Below, piece after piece: positions 12,698 through 21,125 of a DNA stretch of 64,000 nt. A program made the translations under genes and the position numbers. Position 1 is the first letter of the stretch, and the number at the start of each line of letters is the position of its first letter. The stretch covers positions 37,695,199 to 37,759,198 of the forward strand of contig NC_066581.1 in the NCBI RefSeq assembly GCF_024323335.1, read 5' to 3'. Origin of the DNA: Lathyrus oleraceus (taxonomy: Eukaryota; Streptophyta; Magnoliopsida; Fabales; Fabaceae). Under the pieces are notes generated by a model, which saw only the letters and a list, made by a program, of their open reading frames with translations, was not told where the DNA came from and searched no databases.

Positions 12698-12761
12698 CCG
12701 AACTACGGCGTTCTGATCCTTACCTTTGATGGAAGGTACGTAGGCAACGGGTTCATCCGTT
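12698..12761 (+). promoter_or_regulatory. TACGTAGGCA multi-hairpin element, Ogre A LTR
   Basis: GCCG-AACTA-CGGC is followed by a stem pairing 12718-12724 with 12731-12736 (CCTTaCC/GGAAGG). TACGTAGGCA comes next at 12737-12746, then AACGG-loop-CCGTT at 12746-12761. The same order occurs twice in each LTR arm of element E with other stem sequences. It sits 300 bp from the LTR end, so it lies in the R/U5 part of the RNA. Function is unknown. Confidence 0.6.
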
Positions 12762-13061
12762 CGAACCCAATAACCCAATAATAATAAAAAATGTATATTC
12801 TTTTCTCACCATCCCAATCATGTTTGCACAATCTTTATGTCATAATAAATAATAATTTAGCATAACAAGTGTGAAAAGGGCTCCCTAGGAGTACCTAGGA
12901 CGTAGTGGGTGCCTAACACCTTCCCATTGCATAATTTACCCCTTACCCAGAATCTCTGATCTTTTTATTAGTTTTCTACGTGTAAAACTTCTTAGGCTTT
13001 TGTTCGCTTTTTAGCCAATCCTTTGGATAAATAAAAGTGCGGTGGCGACTCGAAAATTTCA

Positions 13062-13637
13062 ATGTATCTCCTAGCTTATGATTTAATCGATAGATCATAT
13101 AGCGACGAATACACCGCTACACAAACGCTTAAACAAACATTGATCTCCGCGCCCATAATGCAAACACCAGATTGGAACGAACCATTCGAAATAATGTGTG
13201 ATGCCAGTGATTACGCCGTGGGCGCTGTTTTAGGACAACGAAAGGATAAAAAGCTTCATGTCATATATTACGCAAGTAGAACCCTAGATGAAGCACAAAT
13301 GAATTACGCCACAACCGAGAAAGAACTTTTAGCAGTAGTATTTGGGCTAGATAAATTTCATTCTTACTTGGTCGGAGCCAAAATAATCATTTACACCGAC
13401 CACGCTGCTATCAAGTACCTCTTAACAAAAAAGGATGCTAAACCTAGACTTCTAAGATGGATCCGGTTGCTACAAGAGTTCGATTTGGAAATCAAAGATA
13501 AGAAAGGAACTGAAAACGTAGTAGCAGATCACCTCTCTAGACTCGAAAACCTGGAACCGGAAAGAACATCGATCAACGATGATTTCTCGTACGATAAACT
13601 TATAGCTACTTTGGAAGAAAATAAAGCTGATAAATAG
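13062..13637 (+). pseudogene. Athila pol fragment: RNase H
   Basis: The ORF encodes the end of reverse transcriptase and the RNase H domain. L-K-Q-T-L-I-S-A-P and [12 protein letters not shown] open the RNase H fold, followed by [12 protein letters not shown] and [10 protein letters not shown]. It ends with the connection motif [14 protein letters not shown], which is characteristic of Athila rather than chromoviruses. The catalytic D, E and D positions are visible. The first 18 or so residues do not match the family well and mark the junction with the Ogre A LTR. An in-frame TAG at 13635-13637 separates it from integrase, which continues in the same frame. Confidence 0.85.
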
Positions 13638-14975
13638 GTAGAAACCACCTTAGCTATATGTGTTACACCATGGTACGCTGATCTCGTCAATTATTTAGCT
13701 GCCGGAATAGTTCCACCTACTTTATCCTACCAGCAAAAGAAACGATTCTTCTATGACATAAAACACTATTACTGGGATGACCCTTTACTTTTCAAAAGAG
13801 GCCCCGACGGTATTTTCCGTCGGTGTATACCTGAAGAAGAGGTAGAAAATATAATCCAACACTGTCACTCCGCTCCTTATGGTGGACATGCAAGTACATC
13901 CAAAACCTGCTCCAAAATCCTACAAGCCGGTTTTTATTGGCCGAATATATGGAAGTATGTGCATGCGGCTATCAAGAAATGTGATAGATGTCAACGCACA
14001 GGAAACATATCTAGACGTGACGAGATGCCACCGAAAGGCATTTTGGAAGTAGAGATTTTCGACGTGTGGGGAATAGACTTCATGGGACCTTTTCCGTCTT
14101 CTTTCGGTAACAAGTACATACTCGTAGCGGTTGACTACGTATCAAAATGGATTGAAGCTATAGCTTCTCCAAAAAACGACACACGAGTAGTAACTAGACT
14201 CTTTAAGAATATAATATTTCCAAGATTTGGTGTCCCGAGAATAGTAGTCAGTGATGGGGGATCGCATTTCATATCCAAGGTACTCGAAAAACTACTGTTC
14301 AAGTATGGCGTAAGGCATAGAGTAGCGACACCTTACCACCCCCAAACCAGTGGGCAAGTGGAAGTGTCTAACAGAGAAATCAAACAAATATTGGAAAAAA
14401 CAGTCACCACCTCAAGGAAAGACTGGTCATTGAAATTACCAGAAGCTTTATGGGTGTATCGAACTGCTTACAAAACTCCCATAGGGACAACCCCATTTAA
14501 GCTTATTTATGGAAAATCCTGCCACCTCCTGGTAGAATTGGAACATAAGGCCTACTGGGCTATTAAAAATCTAAATTTAAACTATAAGGCCGCCGGTGAA
14601 AAGCGAATCCTTGATATAAACGAATTAGAAGAACTCAGACGAGACGCTTACGAGAATGCCAGAATCTACAAAGAAAGAACAAAACAATGGCATGACAAGC
14701 GCATATCAAGGAAAATCTTCAAACAAGGCGATACAGTCCTGTTATTCAACTCTAGGCTAAAGTTATTCCCGGGAAAACTACGATCTAGATGGTCAGGTCC
14801 ATTTCAAATTACCAATGTTTTCCCCAGTGGAGCGGTGGAAATTAAAGGAAAATCCATTGAACCGTTTATCGTAAACGGGCAGCGTCTAAAACATTATCAT
14901 CATACAGAGAACATTGAAGATTCACAAGTCCTGCACTTAGACGTAGTGCCCCCAGATTTTATAGATTATATTTGA
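13638..14975 (+). pseudogene. Athila pol fragment: integrase
   Basis: The frame continues from the RNase H part after the TAG stop and stays open to 14975. The first ATG (13959) lies inside the zinc-binding domain, so the real coding frame must enter from upstream. Visible are an HHCC zinc-binding domain (H-C-H...G-G-H-A-S, then C-D-R-C-Q) and the core with D in [10 protein letters not shown] in V-V-S-D-G-G-S-H-F and E in [17 protein letters not shown] tail follows. There is no chromodomain, as expected for Athila. Apart from the single TAG, the catalytic residues of this integrase appear intact. Confidence 0.88.
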
Positions 14976-15190
14976 TAGGTTTTTGTCGAGCTTGCGACAT
15001 TAAACAAAGCGCTTAGTGGGAGACAACCCACAAATATTTATATTTTCATTTCTTACTTAATTATTCTTTTAAAATTTTAATTAGTATTCATTCTAAATCT
15101 ATTTTAATTTTTCTTCTTCTATTCTTTCGGCATTTGGCCAAATCCTGACTAAAACTCTTGTTTTTCCTTTCTCTAGCTGACACTAACCTG

Positions 15191-16321
15191 ATGGGACAAA
15201 TTGATCGTATGAGTATCAAATTCAGAGGGAAAGCTCAGAAACAAAGGTTTGAGGAACTAGCAGAAAGAGAGATGTTACCTAGTTTGTATGCTGATGATTG
15301 GGCAATGACTGCCCTTGGACTAAGAGAGAGTGTTCTGTATTTGCTGAGTCAGATAGGGTGGGAAACCTCTCCTATCCGTAGACATTTCATCACCTACCGG
15401 AGACTGACACTAGAATTCCTTAGCTCTCTGATCTATCTACCTAGCCATGGAAAAGGAATAAGCAGAGGTTTTATTCAGTTCAGAATGTTCAACATGGAGT
15501 ATCAATTTAACATTCAAGATTTTACCACCCTTTTAGGTCTCCCTACCTCTTTTGATACATTCACAGTGAGCCAAGAAGAACTTTTTGAATATAGAGAACT
15601 TGAACACTTTTGGGGAAGCTTGACTGGAAATGACGATCCCGAGGAACATGAGTTTCTTTCTGGAAACATACATAATCCGGCCTTTCGTTATTTCCATAAG
15701 ATCCTGGCCCACACCCTTTTCGGGATGAAGTCAAACAGTACCTCAGTTTCACGTGATGAACTCTTCATCATGTTTTGTGCTTCCCAGAACCGTCCAGTAA
15801 ACGGTGCCACTTTTATGTTGGCGAATTTTGACCGCCTTATCCAAGATGAACGAGCACCAATTCAAATAGGCGGATTGATAACCATGATTGGTAATGCTAT
15901 CGGATTACGTCAACCTATGCTTGACCTAAGCCCTTTTTATGGCATTGCGACTATGAGTATACCCTTCCTCTTCAACACTATGTTTATAGCAAACCTAGGG
16001 CCTGAAGAGTTTGAGCTTATAATTAACAACCAAGTTCTTTTCCTATTCACCTTGCCTAGTCCGAGGACTAGTGTTCATAACCGCAGTAACTGGCTCTACA
16101 ACCTGAACGGAACACCTTCCCCTGCTAGATCTACTGAATCCATCCAGGACTATGAGATTTGTGACGACCAGATCCCTTATGCTGAATCTGACCCTCAGAC
16201 ACCATCTGGTTATTATGATATTGACCCTCCTCCTCAACCTGTCCCGACCGAAGAGTCGGCAATACCTGATCCTAGATATCATATTCCCGGAGATAATTAT
16301 AACACCATCATTCAAGCTTGA
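15191..16321 (+). CDS. Athila accessory ORF, copy 1 (env-position, Athila ORF-1/plant-mobile-domain-like)
   Basis: The frame is open from 15158; I favour the ATG at 15191, which directly follows a splice-acceptor-like pyrimidine tract ending TCTAG at 15176. The roughly 376-residue product resembles the Athila ORF-1 family: L-T-L-E-F-L-S-S-L, F-R-M-F-N-M-E-Y, L-L-G-L-P, then N-P-A-F-R-Y-F-H-K-I-L-A-H-T-L-F-G and I-G-G-L-I-T-M-I-G. No signal peptide or transmembrane segment is evident, so an envelope role is not supported by the sequence. The C-terminal part is Pro/Asp-rich. It ends at a TGA whose A is the first base of the next ATG. A homologous second copy follows at 17146. Confidence 0.75.
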   Translation: MGQIDRMSIKFRGKAQKQRFEELAEREMLPSLYADDWAMTALGLRESVLYLLSQIGWETSPIRRHFITYRRLTLEFLSSLIYLPSHGKGISRGFIQFRMFNMEYQFNIQDFTTLLGLPTSFDTFTVSQEELFEYRELEHFWGSLTGNDDPEEHEFLSGNIHNPAFRYFHKILAHTLFGMKSNSTSVSRDELFIMFCASQNRPVNGATFMLANFDRLIQDERAPIQIGGLITMIGNAIGLRQPMLDLSPFYGIATMSIPFLFNTMFIANLGPEEFELIINNQVLFLFTLPSPRTSVHNRSNWLYNLNGTPSPARSTESIQDYEICDDQIPYAESDPQTPSGYYDIDPPPQPVPTEESAIPDPRYHIPGDNYNTIIQA

Positions 16322-16470
16322 TGTCAGAACAGGACGCCCTTAGAGAAGATCTGGCTAATATGAGACAAGAATTTCTGGGATACATGAGCACTATGACAAA
16401 TCAATTCCACGAGTTGCTAAACCGTGTTAACTCCTTTGCTCCTCTGGCCAGAGATCCCGCAAGTGGCTAG
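16321..16470 (+). CDS. short coiled-coil ORF overlapping copy 1 stop (TGATG)
   Basis: A 49-residue frame starts at the ATG that shares its A with the TGA stop of the upstream ORF and ends with TAG at 16468-16470. It is rich in Glu, Leu, Met and Gln and looks like a short coiled coil. The second accessory ORF also ends in a Gln/Met-rich coil, so this is probably the natural C-terminus of copy 1, separated by a one-base shift or reached by termination-reinitiation. No independent family is recognised. Confidence 0.5.
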   Translation: MSEQDALREDLANMRQEFLGYMSTMTNQFHELLNRVNSFAPLARDPASG

Positions 16471-17145
16471 AAGTTGTTTTTCTTAGTTACTTAGTTTTAG
16501 TTTAGGCTATTCATTAGTTTTTACATTATTTTTAATATTAGTATTTGTTTCTCTTTCGCATTTTTGTTTTTGTTTTCCAATGTTACATTATGATTATTTT
16601 ATGAAGCTATTGATCTATTTTACTCTATTATGACTTATGCAATATCTATCAATAATGCTCTCTACTGTTGCTACCTATATGACTTATTAAAAATATATAT
16701 ATCTTATGGAAAGTAGAATAGCATGCAAGGCAATTTAAAAGTATCACAATAGAAAAATAAAATAAAACATATGCATAACAAAATAACAACAATAAAATAT
16801 AATGGTAAAAACAAAGTACGTTGCCAGAATGACTGTGTGACGAGCGTCACACAATCCATTACGGTCGTCATACCAAGTGCCTGTGACGCCCGTAACACCC
16901 CTGTCACGAGCGTGACACCTTCTGACTATGTGAACGTTACTAACCGTTGGGACACGACCGTTACACCATCCCACCTTTTTACCTTCCCCATTTACCCACA
17001 TTTATTTACTTTTCAACCACTCCCTTTCCAACTTCCAAATCCTTTCCTATAAATACCCACCATACCTTTCTTCATACACCACAAACCATTCTATACAATA
17101 CATTTCATCTTCTTACCTTCTACTTCTTTCAAACCACTTATCGGT
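16471..17145 (+). promoter_or_regulatory. intergenic region with internal promoter of second Athila accessory ORF
   Basis: This AT-rich spacer between the two accessory ORFs holds dyad motifs around TGACG/CGTCA. The best is TGTGTGACG-AG-CGTCACACA at 16834-16853; others lie to about 16990. TATAAATA follows at 17048-17055, about 90 bp before the ATG at 17146, with a CA-rich leader between. The same dyad type lies upstream of the TATA box in this element's LTR (26908-26997). The combination looks like a dedicated pol II promoter, by inference. Confidence 0.55.
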
Positions 17146-18444
17146 ATGGCGGGAAACCAAGATTTTGGAAATATCATCTTCCGATCCGAAGATGATAATC
17201 ATCAAAGGGAGCAATTCGAGCGTTTCCAACAGCGAGGCGTCCAATCCACCAGGTACTCTGATTTAACTTGTTTACAAGAATTAGGATTACTTCAAGGTAT
17301 AGAATGGATGCTCCACCTTGCTGATTTAACCTTTTTTTGCACTCATAATTAACCTACCTACCCATCCCTAACCTTAGAATTTCTAAGTTCTTATTCGTAC
17401 AACACTCCCACCGGTGAAGACGAGTACTTAATCGGTACCGCAACCTTCCGTATGTTCAACACCGAATACTCCCTATCCCAAAACCAATTGAGCACCATGC
17501 TACAATTCCCTGTAGAAGGTCAAATCCACCCTAGGATACCTCCGAACTCCCAGTGGCATATCAACGCCTTCGACCTCTTTAGGAAAATATCCGGTGTAGA
17601 AACCAACAACTGGGATGTATTACTTGCTTCACATATACATAACCCAACCATCCGGTACTTCATCCGCATCCTGCAAAACACTATTTTTGGTCGACCAAAC
17701 AACAGCAAAGTCAACGCCAAGGAATTATTTTTCCTCCACTGCGTCTTTGCAGCAGATACACAGGTAAACGCTGCCTCCTTTCTATTTCATCATATCCGCA
17801 CCCTATGTGCTAGAGGCCGTCAACCTTTTGTAATTGGTGGATTAATCACCACCATAGCACTTGGCTTAAATCTTGGGGATCGACTTCAGAATTTACAATC
17901 TCTCCCACCCCTATTGATGGATATAAGCTACTGTCGGTCCAGCCGCCTAATCAAAAACAGGGTAGGCGGAGGGTATTACCTTATGGTGAACAACCAGGAA
18001 GTCCCAAGCGTTGTTCTACCCAACATTGCCCTAACAGATGTCACCAATCCCAACCGCCACATCTATGATCTGAATGCTCCTGAAGCTACCGAGCTTACAC
18101 AAGCAAACCCGCCTTCAGACGAGTTTGCCGAAATGGAGCAGGGCGATCAGGTTCCTGCACAACAATCAGTCCCGCTCAACCCTTCCGATAATGCGGCTGG
18201 TCCATCCTCACGACGTCGTCGACGAAGAAGGCCAGCAACCAACGACGACATCATGGATGCTATCGATGGTATGCAAGCGCAGAATCTCGAAGTGATGCAG
18301 ATGATGCGCCAGATGCAACAACAACAGGAAGCGAGGAATGCAATAACCGATCAGCGGTTCGCTCAGTTGCTCAGCAGGTTTGATGATTTGGAAGTACGTC
18401 AAAGATCACCAGGTCCAAGAACAAGAGGCGGAAGGCAGCATTGA
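17146..18444 (+). pseudogene. Athila accessory ORF, copy 2, with one in-frame stop
   Basis: The ATG at 17146 follows the internal TATA box. The frame is interrupted once, by TAA at 17350-17352, and then stays open to 18444; 17452 is only the next ATG. The product shares the order of motifs of copy 1: L-T-L-E-F-L-S-S near the stop, F-R-M-F-N-T-E-Y, H-N-P-T-I-R-Y-F-I-R-I-L-Q-N-T-I-F-G, then V-I-G-G-L-I-T-T-I-A. Past about residue 300 it has an Arg-rich run (R-R-R-R-R-R-R-R) and a Met/Gln coiled coil. The basic run could be a nuclear or RNA-binding signal. Divergence from copy 1 is large, so the duplication is ancient rather than a local event in this copy. Confidence 0.78.
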
Positions 18445-19126
18445 CTTTAGTTTCCTTTTCTTTTCTTTTTTTTTATTTCTTTTGTTTTCTTTAAAACATT
18501 GGGGACAATGTTTCATTTAAGTGTGGGGGGGAAAACCGTGTTCTTTCAATCTTCCCTTTTTCAAGTATGTTATCTTTCCCTTTTCATTGTTATTTCCCTT
18601 TCTTATAAAAAAAATTAAAAAAAAAAATTATTATAATATAGATTTATTTTAAGTTAAGTCCCTAGTGTGAAAATTTTCTATTATTTATTCCCTCAAAATT
18701 TTCTTGAGCCATAACAAAAATTCAACACACTCAGTAAGTATAAAGGTTGCCTATTTCATCAAACTTGAGAAAAATTAAGACAAAAATTATTACCGCCCCA
18801 ACGCTCTAAACAAACCTCAACATGCTAGATCAGAAAGGTACCTGTTATACAAGTCCCTGGATTTTTAACTTTATGGTAACCCCGAGTAGTTTATACAAGA
18901 AGTCAGCACCATCTTAATAGCAAACTACGTGGAGGGCCGATGAATATAAGTGAATGATTCCCAAAATAAAAAAAATATATATATCAGGAAATGCACTAAC
19001 TAAGTTAGGTGATCCTTACCAGATCATTTAATCTAAAGGTTGCAGATCATACAAAAACATAATACGAAAGATCCATTATGAGTTGGTTCAGCAGGTATCT
19101 GGTACTGAACTTGGCAGGGCGGACTA
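18445..19126 (+). other. Athila 3' UTR, left part
   Basis: Non-coding sequence between accessory ORF 2 and the insertion of chromovirus B. It includes ATTGGGGACAATG and the G-run AAGTGTGGGGGGG near 18519-18531, a signature often found downstream of the last ORF in Athila elements and possibly a secondary polypurine tract. The remainder is AT-rich with no recognisable gene. It resumes after B at 26260. Confidence 0.7.
19122..19126. other. target-site duplication of B, left copy (GACTA)
   Basis: GACTA directly precedes the TG of the left LTR and is repeated directly after the right LTR at 26255-26259. The pair shows that B inserted as a unit into the Athila 3' UTR. Confidence 0.9.
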
Positions 19127-19253
19127 TGTAACACCCCAAGAGAAATAAGACACTTATTTAATTTAAATTAATAATTAAATGATTAATTTAATTAAATAAT
19201 TGGAATTTTGGATTTTATTATTATTATTATTTTGGGAATAATAATAATTGGAA

Positions 19254-19264
19254 TATATATATAA
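19254..19264 (+). promoter_or_regulatory. TATA-like box, B 5' LTR
   Basis: An alternating TATATATAAG run lies about 130 bp into the LTR, upstream of leader-like sequence. The right LTR carries it at 24494-24507 with two extra bases. Inferred U3 promoter. Confidence 0.45.
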
Positions 19265-19804
19265 GTGGGAATAAAGAAAAGGGTTTCATTCTTAACAAAG
19301 AAATTTCAAGTGAAACTCAGAGAAGCTGCAGAGAAGAGAAAAAGGGCAAAGAGCTGTAGAGCAGCGGTTGAAGAACGGAAAAGCTAAAGCTTAGAGAATT
19401 GCCGGATTATCTCAGGTAAGGGGGGTTTATCGTCGTTTAATGGGTATTATAGAATAACATGTCATGGGTAGTGAGAAGCCGTTGATTTTAACCCTAATTG
19501 GAACTGTATATGCTGAAATTGACGTTGAATAAACCGTGTTAAAAACTGTAAATTGAATTGATAGTTGTGTGAGTCGAAAATGTTAGACCAGGGTACGAAT
19601 CCCAATTAGAAACTTGAATCGGCGCTACCAATTTACCGGACGAATGGTTCTGTTTAGAGATGGTTGTAGTTGAGGAAACGGCCGGAAAACCTGTGAAACG
19701 TAAGCTAACGGAACCCTGGAAAACTCAGAAAAATCTGAGTCTGCGCGCGCGCGGCGTCGACCATAGGGTCGGCGTGCGCTGACCCGTGAGGCATGCGCTG
19801 ACTG

Positions 19805-19873
19805 CATGCGTCGACGCATGGTAGTTTTGCGCCGACCAGTGAGCTAAGCGTCGACTGTATGCGTCGACGCATA
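19805..19873 (+). repeat. paired 16-bp CpG palindromes in B 5' LTR
   Basis: CATGCGTCGACGCATG at 19805-19820 and TATGCGTCGACGCATA at 19858-19873 are perfect palindromes that differ only in their outer pair (C-G against T-A). Both recur in the right LTR at 25046-25061 and 25099-25114. Similar GCGTCGAC and GCGCCGAC words surround them. Confidence 0.85.
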
Positions 19874-20253
19874 GGGCTTTTGCGCCGACTCCCTCCAGTT
19901 GAGCAGAGTCTTTGCAGAATGGAAAAATAGTTGATTTTATGTTGTGAGTGCAAGTGGTAGCTGGCCTATCATAGTTAATTGTGAGGAATGAATTTATTAG
20001 GTTTATGGTTGTGAAATGTTGATGCAATGATGTTGAAAAGTTGATTTTTTAGTTGCCTTGTTGAAATTATTAAGTTGTAGGCCGATGAGCCAACGTTGAT
20101 TCTAAGTTGATTTGTTGAGAATTACTGAGTTGTAGGCTGAAGAGCCAAAGTTGATTATGAGTTGTTCTGTTGAAAAGCTGTTATGTGGCTGTTGTTATTA
20201 TGTTGTTGAGCTTTCAAGTCGTACATGACATATACATTCATATGCATTAAGTC

Positions 20254-20381
20254 GGGGCTTTTGCTCACACCACGTTGGCCTGGATTGGCAAAAATATGGG
20301 GCTTTTGCTCACACCACGTTGGCCTGGATTGGCAAAAATATGGGGCTTTTGCTCACACCACGTTGGCCTGGATTGGCAAAA
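20254..20381 (+). repeat. 44-bp tandem repeat, three units, B 5' LTR
   Basis: Three near-identical units begin at 20254, 20298 and 20342, each starting GGGGCTTTTGCTCACACC. The last lacks only its final bases. The right LTR carries the same three at 25495, 25539 and 25583, so the triplication predates this insertion. Confidence 0.92.
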
Positions 20382-21017
20382 TTTTAAGTTGAAAGTTGAA
20401 GGCTTATGCCTTGATGCCCACTAAACTGGCAATGATTTTAAGTTGGGAGTTTTACTCCAAATGGTACCACATGCATGAAGAGTCGAGTCTCATTGAGTTG
20501 CATTTTATGTTGTTATTGAGTTGCCTTTACGTTGTGTTTGAATATGATAATTGAGTTGACTATGCCGTTGCCTAATGCATGATATAATTAGGGTGGTTAA
20601 CGTGTAGAATTACTTAACATAACATGATAAATTATAATATTTGTTATATCGATTGAGGAACTCACCCTTACAGCTATATTTTTCAGGTAACGAGCAGTGA
20701 GTCGAATAGAAGCTAGTGCTTGAAGTCTAGTGTGGTTAGAGGGTCATGCTCTGATAGATGTAACATCGGGACGGGATGTTTGAATTGTTGAATAAATGTT
20801 AATTTAGATGAATTACAGATGTTGAAATATTTATCCGCTGCGTATTGTTAAAGAAGATTTATGTTGAATAAAATTGAGCATGACTGATTTTATATTGACT
20901 TTTGTGAAGAAGTTGTTATGTGACACCCTTGGGTTGCAATATTTACTCTGATATGTATGATTTAATTGTTGTTGTTATTATTAAATATTTGGGGTATTTA
21001 GAAGGGTGTTACATTAG

Positions 21018-21029
21018 TGGTATCAGAGC
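21018..21029 (+). other. primer binding site of B (initiator Met tRNA)
   Basis: TGGTATCAGAGC lies four bases after the 5' LTR. It is the standard complement to the 3' end of plant initiator methionyl tRNA used by many chromoviruses. Confidence 0.92.
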
Positions 21030-21125
21030 AGGTCGGTCCGTCCGGCCAGTTGTCGTGTCGTTTTGTCTAACAATTGTGTATTGTTACCAACCTAACTTTA
21101 AGTTGTGTTGTATTGATAAGTTGAA

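Larger units (their letters stand above)
1..13061 (+). mobile_element. Ogre-type (Ty3/gypsy, Tat lineage) element A, 3' part
   Basis: This is the right-hand portion of a very large Ogre-like retrotransposon whose 5' LTR, ORF1, gag-pro and most of pol lie left of the window. Visible in order are the last pol codons, a long 3' UTR, a polypurine tract and a 3' LTR starting TGTAAGACCCC. The 3' LTR runs to about 13061, where Athila pol sequence begins. That end is chosen from the last CA before Athila homology, so it is uncertain by tens of bases. Position suggests that A inserted into the Athila element; the matching 5' flank needed to prove a target duplication is outside the window. Confidence 0.8.
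4947..13061 (+). repeat. 3' LTR of Ogre A (about 8.1 kb)
   Basis: The start is set by the polypurine tract and by TGTAAGACCCCAATTTTG, shared with the LTR of Ogre C. The right part has the U5-like block shared with the LTR of Ogre E: the GAACTACGG/TACGTAGGCA element, a TGCCTAACACCTTCCC-like run, then GATAAATAA...GGTGGCGACTC near 13022-13051. No coding region is recognisable. The length is above the roughly 5-6 kb I would expect for an Ogre LTR, so an internal repeat expansion or a hidden small insertion is possible. Confidence 0.7.
19127..21013 (+). repeat. 5' LTR of chromovirus B
   Basis: Starts TGTAACACCCC and ends GTGTTACA; identical in length to the right LTR. It contains a TATA-like run near 19254, a strong splice-donor-like CAG/GTAAGG at 19415/19416, two CpG-rich palindromes, three 44-bp tandem units and an acceptor-like TTTTTCAG at 20679-20686. 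Confidence 0.93.

Noticed and set aside
19741..19752. GC-alternating run as a Z-DNA-forming site
   Set aside because: Only about 10 bp and shorter in the second LTR; too weak to claim.
20254..20381. Three regularly spaced 44-bp direct repeats considered as a CRISPR-like array
   Set aside because: Units are contiguous without spacers, lie inside a plant LTR and are duplicated with it.
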